From: Paracoxiella cheracis
Lineage (GTDB): Bacteria > Pseudomonadota > Gammaproteobacteria > Coxiellales > Coxiellaceae
Assembly (NCBI RefSeq): GCF_049348705.1
Contig: NZ_CP186485.1
Span: 1,054,001-1,118,000, forward strand
Reading direction: 5' to 3'
DNA length: 64,000 bases
Shown here: positions 48,273-57,143 of the stretch, in pieces
Layout: each line of letters begins with the position of its first letter
Numbering within the stretch: the first letter of the stretch is position 1
Notes under the pieces: model-generated
What the model was told of the DNA's origin: nothing
Database searches by the model: none
What the model saw: only the letters and a program-made list of their open reading frames with translations
Position numbers and translations under genes: made by a program

Positions 48273-48813
48273 CATGGAGAGCGAAGCGAAGGCGCGTATT
48301 CCGCGGTAGGCTCGGATTTTTTGCCGAGCGTAAGCGACTGCAAAAAATCTTTACGAGCCGTCAAGTCATTTGAGAGCCCGTGCGTAGTCGAGCCGTGAGG
48401 TCGCGGAGCGCGGGCGACGAGGACGTCCGCGGCTATTTAAGTTGTCGCGTATTGCGAGTCGATTATTGACAGGGATGGCAATAATCTATCACGAGCATCG
48501 CGACACGCTTGAGAAGAATTACAACAAGACGTTGATGCGTGGATCAAAACATATAATGAGGTCAGGCCCCATTCCGGCGAGCGTTGTTATGGAAAAACAC
48601 CCATGCAAACTTTTCTTGATGCAAAGCATTTGGCACAAGAAAAAGAATTAGATAAACTATGTAAAACTATTCCAAGCGTGTCGGCAGATGAATTGAATAA
48701 GGCGCACAGTAATCACGACACGCAACTGGTAGAGGAGTAATTAGAATCCGATCTATCGGACAGAAAATATGTCCGATAAATCTCAACTGTCAGATCAAGT
48801 CGAGAGTTCTACA

Positions 48814-49101
48814 CATAAGGCATGTATCACTTGAGAAGGTGTTCTTTCCGTTGCAGTTACCTGTTCGATAATTAATTTCAACGAATCATCGCTTAAAGCA
48901 TCTTTAGCATCATCTCTTAGAATGTTAATTGTGTTACTAGGATAGTTTTTTAGTAAATCCAGAAGAACTTCTTTATTAAATGAAATCTTATCACCTCGCT
49001 TTCGGAGCAGTTCCATCATCTCTTTCATTAATTTCATAAACTTAGCCGTACTAGAAAAGCGCGTGCAAAAGGTATTGAGCGTTAGTAAGAGGGCTGCAAA
49101 G
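48814..49101 (-). pseudogene. Gene X, second fragment (N-terminal side)
   Basis: Continuous frame from the IS256 border to the IS481 border: FAALLLTLNTFCTRFSSTAK, MKLMKEMMELLRKRGDKISF, then the same 130 bp as 16394-16523. It supplies sequence upstream of the fragment there and ends at the same IS481 junction. Both its ends are cut by IS elements. Unknown family. Confidence 0.72.
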
Positions 49102-50538
49102 GGGTCTGTAAATAAGATTGTGTAAATGCGATAGTCAGGGAAAGGTCGTTAAAATTATACGGAGTCTTTGACTATGGCAATGAAAACCAATAAATTAGAT
49201 CCACAGGTTGTGGAATATTTTCTCAAACATACCAAGACCGCATCTGATATTTTCGGTGATACTGGTTTGTTAAAGGAGTTAAAAAAGGCACTGACGGAGC
49301 GTATTCTGGAAGGGGAGCTGACGGACGCGCTGGGTTATGCAAAACACGAAGTGTCTGGCCACAATAGTGGTAATTCCCGCAATGGGCACAGCCAAAAAAC
49401 GATCAAAACAACAGATGGCGAGATGACCATTGAGGTTCCTCGTGATCGTAACAATGAGTTTGTACCGCAATTGATTCCAAAACATCAAACCCGCTTTGAT
49501 GATTTGGATGACAAAATTATGAGTCTTTATGCACGGGGTATGACTACCCGTGATATTCAAGATCAGTTGAAAGATTTGTATGGCACAACTATTTGTTCGA
49601 GTCTCATTTCTACAGTAACCAACGAAGTGATTGAAGAAGTGAAGGCTTGGCAAAGTCGTCCGTTGGACAAGGTGTATCCGATTGTGTATTTGGACGCTTT
49701 AGTGATTAAAGTGCAGCAAGATAAAAAGGTTATCAATAAGGCATTGTATTTGGCTTTAGGAATTAATATCGATGGGCAAAAAGAATTGCTAGGTATTTGG
49801 ATTAGCCAAAATGAGGGCGCTAAATTCTGGTTGAATGTATTAACGGAGTTAAAAAATCGAGGCCTAGAAGATATCCTGATTTGTTGCGTTGACGGGCTAA
49901 CGGGCTTTCCTGATGCGATTGGCGCTGTGTATCCTAACACTCAAGTACAGCTTTGCATTGTACACATGGTGCGGAATTCATTGCGCTATGTGGGTTGGAA
50001 AAAGAAAAAAGAAGTGGCCGCTGACTTAAAAGCTATTTATTCGGCCAGTACGGTTGAAGAAGCAGAATTGGCGCTGACGAGTTTCTCTGAGAAATGGGAT
50101 GCTGAATTTCCCTCGATTGCCAAAAGTTGGTTGACTCATTGGGAGCGCATTGTGCCATTTTTTGCTTATCCGGCAGAAATTCGGAGGGTGATTTATACCA
50201 CTAACGCTATTGAATCACTGAACATGAGTATCCGAAAAGTTATTAAAAATAAACGAGTTTTTCCGTCGGACGATGCCGCTTTAAAACAACTCTATTTAGG
50301 GTTAAAAAATATAGCCAAAAAATGGACCATGCCGATTCGAGACTGGGGTGCCGCCATGAATCGTTTTGCCCTTATGTTTGAAGATCGCCTGGCGGATTTT
50401 GTATAAAACTTAAAATTCATAAGAGAGGAAATTAATTTGAACGCAATGTAGTTTTTGATAAAATTAAAAAATCAGTTAACACAATGGCTGATTCATAATT
50501 CTGACTGACGCGATTTACACAAACTAATAAACAGTCCC
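49102..50538 (+). mobile_element. IS256-family element, copy 2 (1437 bp)
   Basis: Complete, with terminal repeats GGGTCTGTAAATAAG and a complement ending at 50538. Flanked by gene X on one side and an IS3 alpha fragment on the other, with no 8-bp duplication, so it marks a recombination joint. Confidence 0.93.
49168..50406 (+). CDS. IS256-family (Mutator-type) transposase, copy 2
   Basis: 412 residues. DDE residues in IVYLDALVIKV, CCVDGLTGFPDAI and YTTNAIESLN. Differs from copies 3 and 4 by His instead of Asn in EVSGHNSGN, like copy 1. Intact and likely active. Confidence 0.95.
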   Translation: MTMAMKTNKLDPQVVEYFLKHTKTASDIFGDTGLLKELKKALTERILEGELTDALGYAKHEVSGHNSGNSRNGHSQKTIKTTDGEMTIEVPRDRNNEFVPQLIPKHQTRFDDLDDKIMSLYARGMTTRDIQDQLKDLYGTTICSSLISTVTNEVIEEVKAWQSRPLDKVYPIVYLDALVIKVQQDKKVINKALYLALGINIDGQKELLGIWISQNEGAKFWLNVLTELKNRGLEDILICCVDGLTGFPDAIGAVYPNTQVQLCIVHMVRNSLRYVGWKKKKEVAADLKAIYSASTVEEAELALTSFSEKWDAEFPSIAKSWLTHWERIVPFFAYPAEIRRVIYTTNAIESLNMSIRKVIKNKRVFPSDDAALKQLYLGLKNIAKKWTMPIRDWGAAMNRFALMFEDRLADFV

Positions 50539-50653
50539 TGTTTGTGATAATGGTACAGAGTTTACAAGCAAAGCAATGTTCTTTTGGTCCAGGGAAAACA
50601 AAACCAAGCTTGCTTTCATTCAACCTGGAAAGCCAACTCAGAATGCGTTTGTT
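50539..50653 (+). mobile_element. IS3-family element alpha, internal fragment
   Basis: 115 bp of orfB (CDNGTEFTSKAMFFWSREN ... QPGKPTQNAFV) lying between IS256 copy 2 and IS481 copy e. It matches the complementary strand of 53341-54124. Confidence 0.88.
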
Positions 50654-51693
50654 TGTAGAACTCTCGACTTGATCTGACAGTTGAGATTTATCGGACATAT
50701 TTTCTGTCCGATAGATCGGATTCTAATTACTCCTCTACCAGTTGCGTGTCGTGATTACTGTGCGCCTTATTCAATTCATCTGCCGACACGCTTGGAATAG
50801 TTTTACATAGTTTATCTAATTCTTTTTCTTGTGCCAAATGCTTTGCATCAAGAAAAGTTTGCATGGGTGTTTTTCCATAACAACGCTCGCCGGAATGGGG
50901 CCTGACCTCATTATATGTTTTGATCCACGCATCAACGTCTTGTTGTAATTCTTCTAGGGAACGATATATTTTTTTTCGAAAAGCAACATCATAAAATTCT
51001 TGTTTAATCGTTTTATGAAAACGTTCACAAATACCATTGGTCTGCGGAGAACGTGCGCGTGTTTTCGAATGGTCAATGTCTTCAACTGCTAAATAAAGTT
51101 GATAGGCGTGGTTCTCAATTTTTCCACAATATTCCGTCCCGCGATCCGTGAGCATACGCAGCAATCGGATACCTTGCTCATTAAACCATGGCAATACACG
51201 TTCATTTAATAAATGAGCTGCCGTCATCGCTGTTTTCTCCGTGTATAACTTCGCAAAAGCGATACGTAGCCACACCGAACGAACTCCGCTGCTCGATACG
51301 ATAATGCCTCGCGCCAGTAATTCATTGGCCGCACGTGCCTGACCTAACGCTGGGTTTTCAATAGCCAAAGCAATTACCGCTTCTTCTACATGTAACGGCA
51401 CTCTATTTTTTTCATTCGGTTTCTTCTTACTCATATCATGGAGTGCTTCTTCGCCACCATTTTCATAAAGTGTTTTGAAACGGTAAAAACTGTCGCGTGA
51501 ATAACCCATAACCTTACAGGCTTGTGAAACATTTCCCAATTGTTTAGACAGCTCTAGTAAACCTAATTTGGGTTTGATAATCTTTTCGGATACACTGGTC
51601 ATAATGACACTCCTCGTGTTGGTTGTTTAAGGTTGGTCAATTAAATTTTACTCTAACTGACCAGGAGTGTCAGATCAAGTCTGAAGGTTTACA
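50654..51693 (-). mobile_element. IS481-type element, copy e (243-bp in-frame deletion)
   Basis: Both terminal repeats remain, but the element is 1040 bp. Left flank is the IS3 alpha fragment, right flank the 3' end of IS3 alpha beginning AATTATA, the 7-bp sequence also present at 53341, which marks the original target duplication. Confidence 0.9.
50727..51602 (-). CDS. Shortened IS481-type transposase without the TGA
   Basis: 291 residues in one open frame. The deletion joins SSGVRSVWLR to IAFAKLYTEK, removing 81 codons including the common TGA and the first catalytic Asp (VDTYSR). HTH part and the second Asp and Glu remain. It should bind ends but not cut, so it might act as an inhibitor; this is inference. 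Confidence 0.8.
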   Translation of the reverse strand: MTSVSEKIIKPKLGLLELSKQLGNVSQACKVMGYSRDSFYRFKTLYENGGEEALHDMSKKKPNEKNRVPLHVEEAVIALAIENPALGQARAANELLARGIIVSSSGVRSVWLRIAFAKLYTEKTAMTAAHLLNERVLPWFNEQGIRLLRMLTDRGTEYCGKIENHAYQLYLAVEDIDHSKTRARSPQTNGICERFHKTIKQEFYDVAFRKKIYRSLEELQQDVDAWIKTYNEVRPHSGERCYGKTPMQTFLDAKHLAQEKELDKLCKTIPSVSADELNKAHSNHDTQLVEE

Positions 51694-51782
51694 AATTATA
51701 TGCCGCCTATTGAATTTGCGAAACAGGCTGCTTAACATGAATATCTCATCGGTGTCCTGGTACTAGTTTAGGGGGAAGGTCA
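51694..51782 (+). mobile_element. IS3-family element alpha, 3' end
   Basis: Encodes the OrfB C-terminus MPPIEFAKQAA followed by stop and the terminal repeat ending GGGGGAAGGTCA. It completes the OrfB cut off at 53341. The 88 bases after it (51783-51870) match nothing recognised. Confidence 0.82.
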
Positions 51783-51870
51783 CTATTCGCATAGCGCTAC
51801 GTTGGCACTTTAGGAGGGCTTAAATTTTTGAGAATCTCCGCTGATAAGAAAGATTATCAGAGATAAAGGC

Positions 51871-53307
51871 GGGACTGTTTATTAGTTTGTGTAAATCGCG
51901 TCAGTCAGAATTATGAATCAGCCATTGTGTTAACTGATTTTTTAATTTTATCAAAAACTACATTGCGTTCAAATTAATTTCCTCTCTTATGAATTTTAAG
52001 TTTTATACAAAATCCGCCAGGCGATCTTCAAACATAAGGGCAAAACGATTCATGGCGGCACCCCAGTCTCGAATCGGCATGGTCCATTTTTTGGCTATAT
52101 TTTTTAACCCTAAATAGAGTTGTTTTAAAGCGGCATCGTCCGACGGAAAAACTCGTTTATTTTTAATAACTTTTCGGATACTCATGTTCAGTGATTCAAT
52201 AGCGTTAGTGGTATAAATCACCCTCCGAATTTCTGCCGGATAAGCAAAAAATGGCACAATGCGCTCCCAATGAGTCAACCAACTTTTGGCAATCGAGGGA
52301 AATTCAGCATCCCATTTCTCAGAGAAACTCGTCAGCGCCAATTCTGCTTCTTCAACCGTACTGGCCGAATAAATAGCTTTTAAGTCAGCGGCCACTTCTT
52401 TTTTCTTTTTCCAACCCACATAGCGCAATGAATTCCGCACCATGTGTACAATGCAAAGCTGTACTTGAGTGTTAGGATACACAGCGCCAATCGCATCAGG
52501 AAAGCCCGTTAGCCCGTCAACGCAACAAATCAGGATATCTTCTAGGCCTCGATTTTTTAACTCCGTTAATACATTCAACCAGAATTTAGCGCCCTCATTT
52601 TGGCTAATCCAAATACCTAGCAATTCTTTTTGCCCATCGATATTAATTCCTAAAGCCAAATACAATGCCTTATTGATAACCTTTTTATCTTGCTGCACTT
52701 TAATCACTAAAGCGTCCAAATACACAATCGGATACACCTTGTCCAACGGACGACTTTGCCAAGCCTTCACTTCTTCAATCACTTCGTTGGTTACTGTAGA
52801 AATGAGACTCGAACAAATAGTTGTGCCATACAAATCTTTCAACTGATCTTGAATATCACGGGTAGTCATACCCCGTGCATAAAGACTCATAATTTTGTCA
52901 TCCAAATCATCAAAGCGGGTTTGATGTTTTGGAATCAATTGCGGTACAAACTCATTGTTACGATCACGAGGAACCTCAATGGTCATCTCGCCATCTGTTG
53001 TTTTGATCGTTTTTTGGCTGTGCCCATTGCGGGAATTACCACTATTGTTGCCAGACACTTCGTGTTTTGCATAACCCAGCGCGTCCGTCAGCTCCCCTTC
53101 CAGAATACGCTCCGTCAGTGCCTTTTTTAACTCCTTTAACAAACCAGTATCACCGAAAATATCAGATGCGGTCTTGGTATGTTTGAGAAAATATTCCACA
53201 ACCTGTGGATCTAATTTATTGGTTTTCATTGCCATAGTCAAAGACTCCGTATAATTTTAACGACCTTTCCCTGACTATCGCATTTACACAATCTTATTTA
53301 CAGACCC
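51871..53307 (-). mobile_element. IS256-family element, copy 3 (1437 bp)
   Basis: Complete ends at 51871 and 53307. The right flank is a 33-bp remnant of the IS481 right end; the left is unassigned. No 8-bp duplication. Confidence 0.93.
52003..53241 (-). CDS. IS256-family transposase, copy 3
   Basis: 412 residues, same DDE residues as copy 2 and EVSGNNSGN near residue 62. Identical at protein level to copy 4. Confidence 0.95.
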   Translation of the reverse strand: MTMAMKTNKLDPQVVEYFLKHTKTASDIFGDTGLLKELKKALTERILEGELTDALGYAKHEVSGNNSGNSRNGHSQKTIKTTDGEMTIEVPRDRNNEFVPQLIPKHQTRFDDLDDKIMSLYARGMTTRDIQDQLKDLYGTTICSSLISTVTNEVIEEVKAWQSRPLDKVYPIVYLDALVIKVQQDKKVINKALYLALGINIDGQKELLGIWISQNEGAKFWLNVLTELKNRGLEDILICCVDGLTGFPDAIGAVYPNTQVQLCIVHMVRNSLRYVGWKKKKEVAADLKAIYSASTVEEAELALTSFSEKWDAEFPSIAKSWLTHWERIVPFFAYPAEIRRVIYTTNAIESLNMSIRKVIKNKRVFPSDDAALKQLYLGLKNIAKKWTMPIRDWGAAMNRFALMFEDRLADFV

Positions 53308-53340
53308 TCTCAACTGTCAGATCAAGTCGAGAGTTCTACA
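53308..53340 (+). mobile_element. IS481 right-end remnant
   Basis: 33 bp ending GTCGAGAGTTCTACA, directly joined to IS3 alpha at the AATTATA site (complement at 53341-53347). It shows that an IS481 copy once sat in IS3 alpha here. Confidence 0.85.
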
Positions 53341-54455
53341 TATAATTTAATGAACTGTGTGGTCTTTTAGTATTGTAGTGCTTTCTCCATTGGTTGATTT
53401 CATGTCGGGCTTCTTCAATTGAACGAAACCAGTGTTGATTTAAACATTCGTTGCGGAACTTGCCATTTAAGCTTTCAACAAACGCATTCTGAGTTGGCTT
53501 TCCAGGTTGAATGAAAGCAAGCTTGGTTTTGTTTTCCCTGGACCAAAAGAACATTGCTTTGCTTGTAAACTCTGTACCATTATCACAAACAATTTGTTTT
53601 GGCAGCCTGCGTTGCTCACTAAGCTCTGCTAGGAAGCGTGCCACCTGACGTCCTGATATAGAAAATGCTGTTAGCTGGCCAATAAGTTCACGATTAAAAT
53701 CATCGATAATGTTTAGCACACGAAAACGCCTTCCATTGGCCAGCTGATCGTAAACAAAATCCATCGACCAACGCTCATTTCTCTGAGTCGGTGATGACAT
53801 CACTAATCGTAGTCGCTGTATTTTTTTACGCTTTTTTGTACGCACCTGGAGCTTTTCTTCTTTGTAAATCCGGTAGGTTTTTTTCTTATTCATGACAAGC
53901 CCCTCTGCTTTTAAGAGGCTGTGAAGCATTAAATAACCATACCGAGAATACTGAGCTGCCAATTCTTTTAATCGAGCTCTAATCAACTCGTCTCGTCGCT
54001 TTTTGGGTCCGTAACGGTAAGCCGTTCGACTTAGCCCGACTAGCTTGCAGGCCATTCGTTCACTCAGCTTAAAGGCGCTCATTAAGTGACAAACAACCTG
54101 CTTCTTGCTAGCAGGCGTTACCACTTTTTTGAAACAACATCCTTGAGCGCTTCATTTTCTAACATCTTTTCAGCCAGCAGCTTTTTTAACTTATTGTTCT
54201 CGGACTCCAGCTCTCGCAGGCGCTTAGCTTCGTTAACCTCTAGGCCAGCATACTTGCTACGCCAATTGTAAAAAGTACCGCCAGATATGCCTAAGCGACG
54301 GCACAGGTCTTCCACCTTAGCGCCACTTTCATGCTCTTTGATCGCTTTAATGATTTGTTCTTCTGTATAACGTTTTTTCATGTTGAGATCTCCTCGGTCG
54401 TAGAATAATTGGAAATCTCATCCATGTCATGGTGTTAAGTTTGGGGGAAAGGTCA
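53341..54455 (-). mobile_element. IS3-family element alpha (IS407-like group), 3' end lost
   Basis: Left terminal repeat TGACCTTTCCCCCAAACTT at 54455, typical of the IS407 group. orfA 54118-54381 (87 residues, MKKRYTEEQIIKAIKEHESG, leucine-zipper KRLRELESENNKLKKLL) and orfB up to 54124 overlap by 7 bases. OrfB holds WSMDFVYDQL, VCDNGTEFTS and FVESLNGKFRNE and is cut after SLNY; its last residues lie at 51694-51782. Confidence 0.87.
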
Positions 54456-54512
54456 AAAATACAAAGACTAAACACCCCTCTTGACAACTGTATCCTTTTC
54501 ATCCACGTTTCT

Positions 54513-54966
54513 TCATTGCTCAGACACAAGCTGATTTAAAATATTAATGAGTGAGCGTTGATCTGTTTTCTTAACGGAATCAAAAAAATCTTTATCAATT
54601 TTTTCAATAAGAGGTACGAGTTTTTTAGTAAGCGCCCTTCCCTTTGACGTTAAGGCAACTGATTTCGCACGTGTATCCACGGAATGTTCATTGCGCTTTA
54701 CGAGATTTAAAGATGCTAATTTTTTTAGTGAAGCTGATACAGTCATTTTATCGAGTTTAGTTTTAAGAAACAAAAAACGATTGTATGGGAGAATGATTTG
54801 TTTCTTCGCACCACAGTAGAACTGCTAAAATGACAAAATGGGCATGCGATACACCATACGGATCAAGCGCATTTTTAATGAGTCGTTGCTAGGTTATGGA
54901 TACTTGCCACAGTAAAAAGCCCGGGCTCTCTTCAGGGGTATCAAAGCCAAAGGAATATTTAGCCAT
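54513..54966 (-). pseudogene. MarR-family regulator, degenerate
   Basis: Starts with ATG at 54966 (MAKYSFGFDTPEESPGFLLW), overlapping the stop of the SRPBCC gene by 8 bases. A TAG interrupts after QVSIT, the frame resumes QRLIKNALDPYGVSHAHFVI, and a shift is needed before FLKTKLDKMTVSASLKKLAS, the recognition helix, and TRAKSVALTSKGRALTKKL, the wing. The C-terminus is complete. Likely a recent pseudogene of a repressor of the adjacent gene. Confidence 0.75.
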
Positions 54967-55390
54967 GCATTTTCCTTGGATATGCAACTAAATGATCTGT
55001 TTGGTTTGGAACAGCTTTCACCACATTTTTTGCTACTAAATTTGCCCATAGAAATGCAAGCGAGCCTTTAACTGTTATCGTATTGGTGATTACAATCCCT
55101 TCGGAAGTTTCTTTAAGTTCATGTGCATCATACATAGTGGCACCCCAAAATTTACAGTAATCTGTAAATTTTACGTTTGGAACGATTTCTGAGAGCCATA
55201 AGCGAACTTTAGGCCCACCTTTAGGTTTTAAAATGAATTGATTACCTTCTGAAAAGCTAGCTTTTATTTCACAGTATTCCAGCTCAGCATCCCATTTAGA
55301 TTTAGGCCAATTATTTACATCAACCCATGCTCGCCAAATAGCTTCTTTATGAATATTTCGATACTCTTTACTAAAAGTTTTAACCCACAT
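54959..55390 (-). CDS. SRPBCC-fold (polyketide cyclase/START-like) protein
   Basis: 143 residues of the helix-grip fold that binds hydrophobic ligands: EAIWRAWVDVNNWPKSKWDA at the start, EGNQFILKPKGGPKVRL in the sheet, and a long C-terminal helix. It is translationally overlapped with the broken MarR gene, so the pair was a regulator-target operon. Ligand unknown. The 179 bases upstream hold no further gene. Confidence 0.78.
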   Translation of the reverse strand: MWVKTFSKEYRNIHKEAIWRAWVDVNNWPKSKWDAELEYCEIKASFSEGNQFILKPKGGPKVRLWLSEIVPNVKFTDYCKFWGATMYDAHELKETSEGIVITNTITVKGSLAFLWANLVAKNVVKAVPNQTDHLVAYPRKMHG

Positions 55391-55569
55391 GTTTGTCTCA
55401 ATATATAGTAAAAACTCATATTCATTTTACTTTATGTCAAGTCGCAACCCACGGTCATTCATGTCAAATATTGATATATATCGCATAAAATATAATGTCG
55501 GCACCCATGAAAAAGCGCCGTATTGAAAAATTTCGTGTAGATTATCGTTTGTTTTTATAACTGCACCAA

Positions 55570-56292
55570 CTACTTCTGAACCTTATGCCTTTTACGGCGA
55601 ATGAGGTTTAAGAATTCAACCAGGAGTGAGAAGCCCATCGCGAAATAGACGTATCCTCTTGGCACATGAAAATGAAGTGCATCTGCAACTAAAACCATGC
55701 CAATAAGGATAAGGAAGCTCAGTGCCAACATGCGAATGCTGGGGTATCGTTCCACAAAACGGCTTAATGGTTCGCTCGCGAATAACATGGTGAGAATGGC
55801 AATGGTAATGGCGGATGCCATAATCCAAAAGTTGCGTGTTAGGCCGATGGCTGTTAAAACACTATCGAGTGAAAAAATAATGTCTAAAACAGCGATTTGC
55901 GCCACGATCCAAGCAAATTTATTACGCTTTACTTTTATAGATGTTTTGGGTTTGTCTGTATCGAGTTCGTTATGAATTTCTTGAGTTGCTTTGGCTAACA
56001 AAAATAAACCGCCGACAAACAGGAAAATATCCCGGCCTGAAACGCCTAAATTAAAAAGATGAAATAAAGGTTTTGTTAACTGGGATAACCAAACGGCTGA
56101 GGCAAGTAATAACAGGCGCATCATCCATGCCAGTGTTAGCCCTATTCGCCTTGCCTTTTTCTGCTGTTTTTTCGGCAGCTTTTGAGAGGCGATGGCGAGA
56201 AATACGAGATTATCGATCCCCAAAACAATTTCTAGAATGGTTAAGGTAATAAAACTTAATAGTATGTCGATTATGCTATTCATGGATGTCAT
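55570..56292 (-). CDS. TerC-family integral membrane protein
   Basis: 240 residues with about seven helices. TerC signature: LTILEIVLGIDNLVFLAIAS near residue 18 and VLDIIFSLDSVLTAIGL near 137, each with the conserved Asp in a membrane helix. Members export metal ions or tellurite-linked substrates; manganese export is known for some. It follows the DJ-1 gene by 22 bases on the same strand. Confidence 0.88.
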   Translation of the reverse strand: MTSMNSIIDILLSFITLTILEIVLGIDNLVFLAIASQKLPKKQQKKARRIGLTLAWMMRLLLLASAVWLSQLTKPLFHLFNLGVSGRDIFLFVGGLFLLAKATQEIHNELDTDKPKTSIKVKRNKFAWIVAQIAVLDIIFSLDSVLTAIGLTRNFWIMASAITIAILTMLFASEPLSRFVERYPSIRMLALSFLILIGMVLVADALHFHVPRGYVYFAMGFSLLVEFLNLIRRKRHKVQK

Positions 56293-56314
56293 TACTCATT
56301 TTACCTTGCTATTT

Positions 56315-56956
56315 TCAGTATGGATTTTCAAATTTAGCGACCATTCTCTCACGCATCATTTTTACTAACTCTGGATCAGCTTTCTCAGGTGAGCCAGAAT
56401 TAAAGGGTGGCTCAGGATCATATTCGATACCTAATTGCAATGCTTCAGCAAGACGGCGGTCGAATATTTTTTCTACTAAAGCGAGCGCCATGTCGATACC
56501 TGCTGACACCCCTGCTGCGGTGATAATTTTTCCGGACTCCACAATTCGGGAGTGAGTGGGTTGCGCACCATACTGAGGTAAACGATCTAATGCCGCCCAG
56601 TGTGTAGTTGCTTTTATGCCCGACAGCACACCAGCCGCGCCTAAAATTAAGCTGCCCGTACAAACTGATGTTGTCCAAGTGGTTGAAGAATGAATTTTCC
56701 GCACCCATTCTAAAATATCAGGAAAATCTTTTAATGAAGCAGCCTTGCCTGCTCCGGGAATAAGAAGTATGTCAGCGTCTACTACATCAGCGAGCTTATA
56801 TTCTGCGGTGAGTATTAAACCAGAATCGGTTAGTATCTCGCCAGAAGATTTTGCGACACGTTTCACTTGGATGCCTGGCGGCCGACAGAGAATTTCATGC
56901 GGCCCAATGGCATCTAAGGCAGTCATGCCTTCATAAAATAAAAAAACAATGTTCAT
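56315..56956 (-). CDS. DJ-1/PfpI-family protein
   Basis: 213 residues. Nucleophile Cys in TTSVCTGSLILGAAGVL, acidic partner near FYEGMTALDAIGP, and His in KATTHWAALDRLP, typical of the DJ-1/PfpI group including isonitrile hydratases and AraC-type N-terminal domains. May be a hydratase or glyoxalase-like stress protein; no direct evidence for the substrate. Likely co-transcribed with the TerC gene. Confidence 0.83.
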   Translation of the reverse strand: MNIVFLFYEGMTALDAIGPHEILCRPPGIQVKRVAKSSGEILTDSGLILTAEYKLADVVDADILLIPGAGKAASLKDFPDILEWVRKIHSSTTWTTSVCTGSLILGAAGVLSGIKATTHWAALDRLPQYGAQPTHSRIVESGKIITAAGVSAGIDMALALVEKIFDRRLAEALQLGIEYDPEPPFNSGSPEKADPELVKMMRERMVAKFENPY

Positions 56957-57143
56957 TGCTGTGCCTCTTTTTTAAATAACTTTGCAGTATTGTATTATCT
57001 AGCACATTGATGACTAAGGCAAGAGAGACTCTATTAATACATTTGAAATTAGTATGTTATGATGCTGAATGTATAAGTTGGCAGTTGTGTCTATTGATAA
57101 GCACTCGCCTTAATATAAGAATACAAGGCCAAGATTGTTATTG

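Larger units (their letters stand above)
46536..48511 (-). repeat. Repeat R, copy 6, split by IS-A
   Basis: Parts 46536-46551 and 48279-48511 make a 249-bp R in reverse orientation to the IS481 transposase, the only antisense copy. The empty site in copy a (TCCCTAGAAGAAT) shows no duplicated base. IS-A entered R at CATGGA. Confidence 0.93.
45646..48741 (+). pseudogene. IS481-type transposase, copy c, split
   Basis: N-terminal 141 codons (45646-46071), in-frame TGA, then the rve domain to KKIYRSL, where repeat R begins. The remainder (EELQQDVDAWIKTYNEVRPH...) resumes after 48511 and ends LVEE. Apart from the insertion and the TGA the coding sequence is complete. Confidence 0.88.
45555..48813 (+). 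mobile_element. IS481-type element, copy c, full length with two nested insertions
   Basis: IS481 parts 45555-46535 and 48512-48813 total 1283 bp, the full element. Inside lies repeat R (249 bp, reversed), and inside R lies IS-A copy 2 (1721 bp plus a 6-bp duplication). The sum matches the span exactly. The left flank is intergenic and the right flank is gene X, with no shared duplication. Confidence 0.94.

Noticed and set aside
38765..54455. IS-rich block as a composite transposon or plasmid segment
   Set aside because: No resistance or replication genes, and the flanks of single IS copies do not form matching pairs; repeated recombination explains it better.
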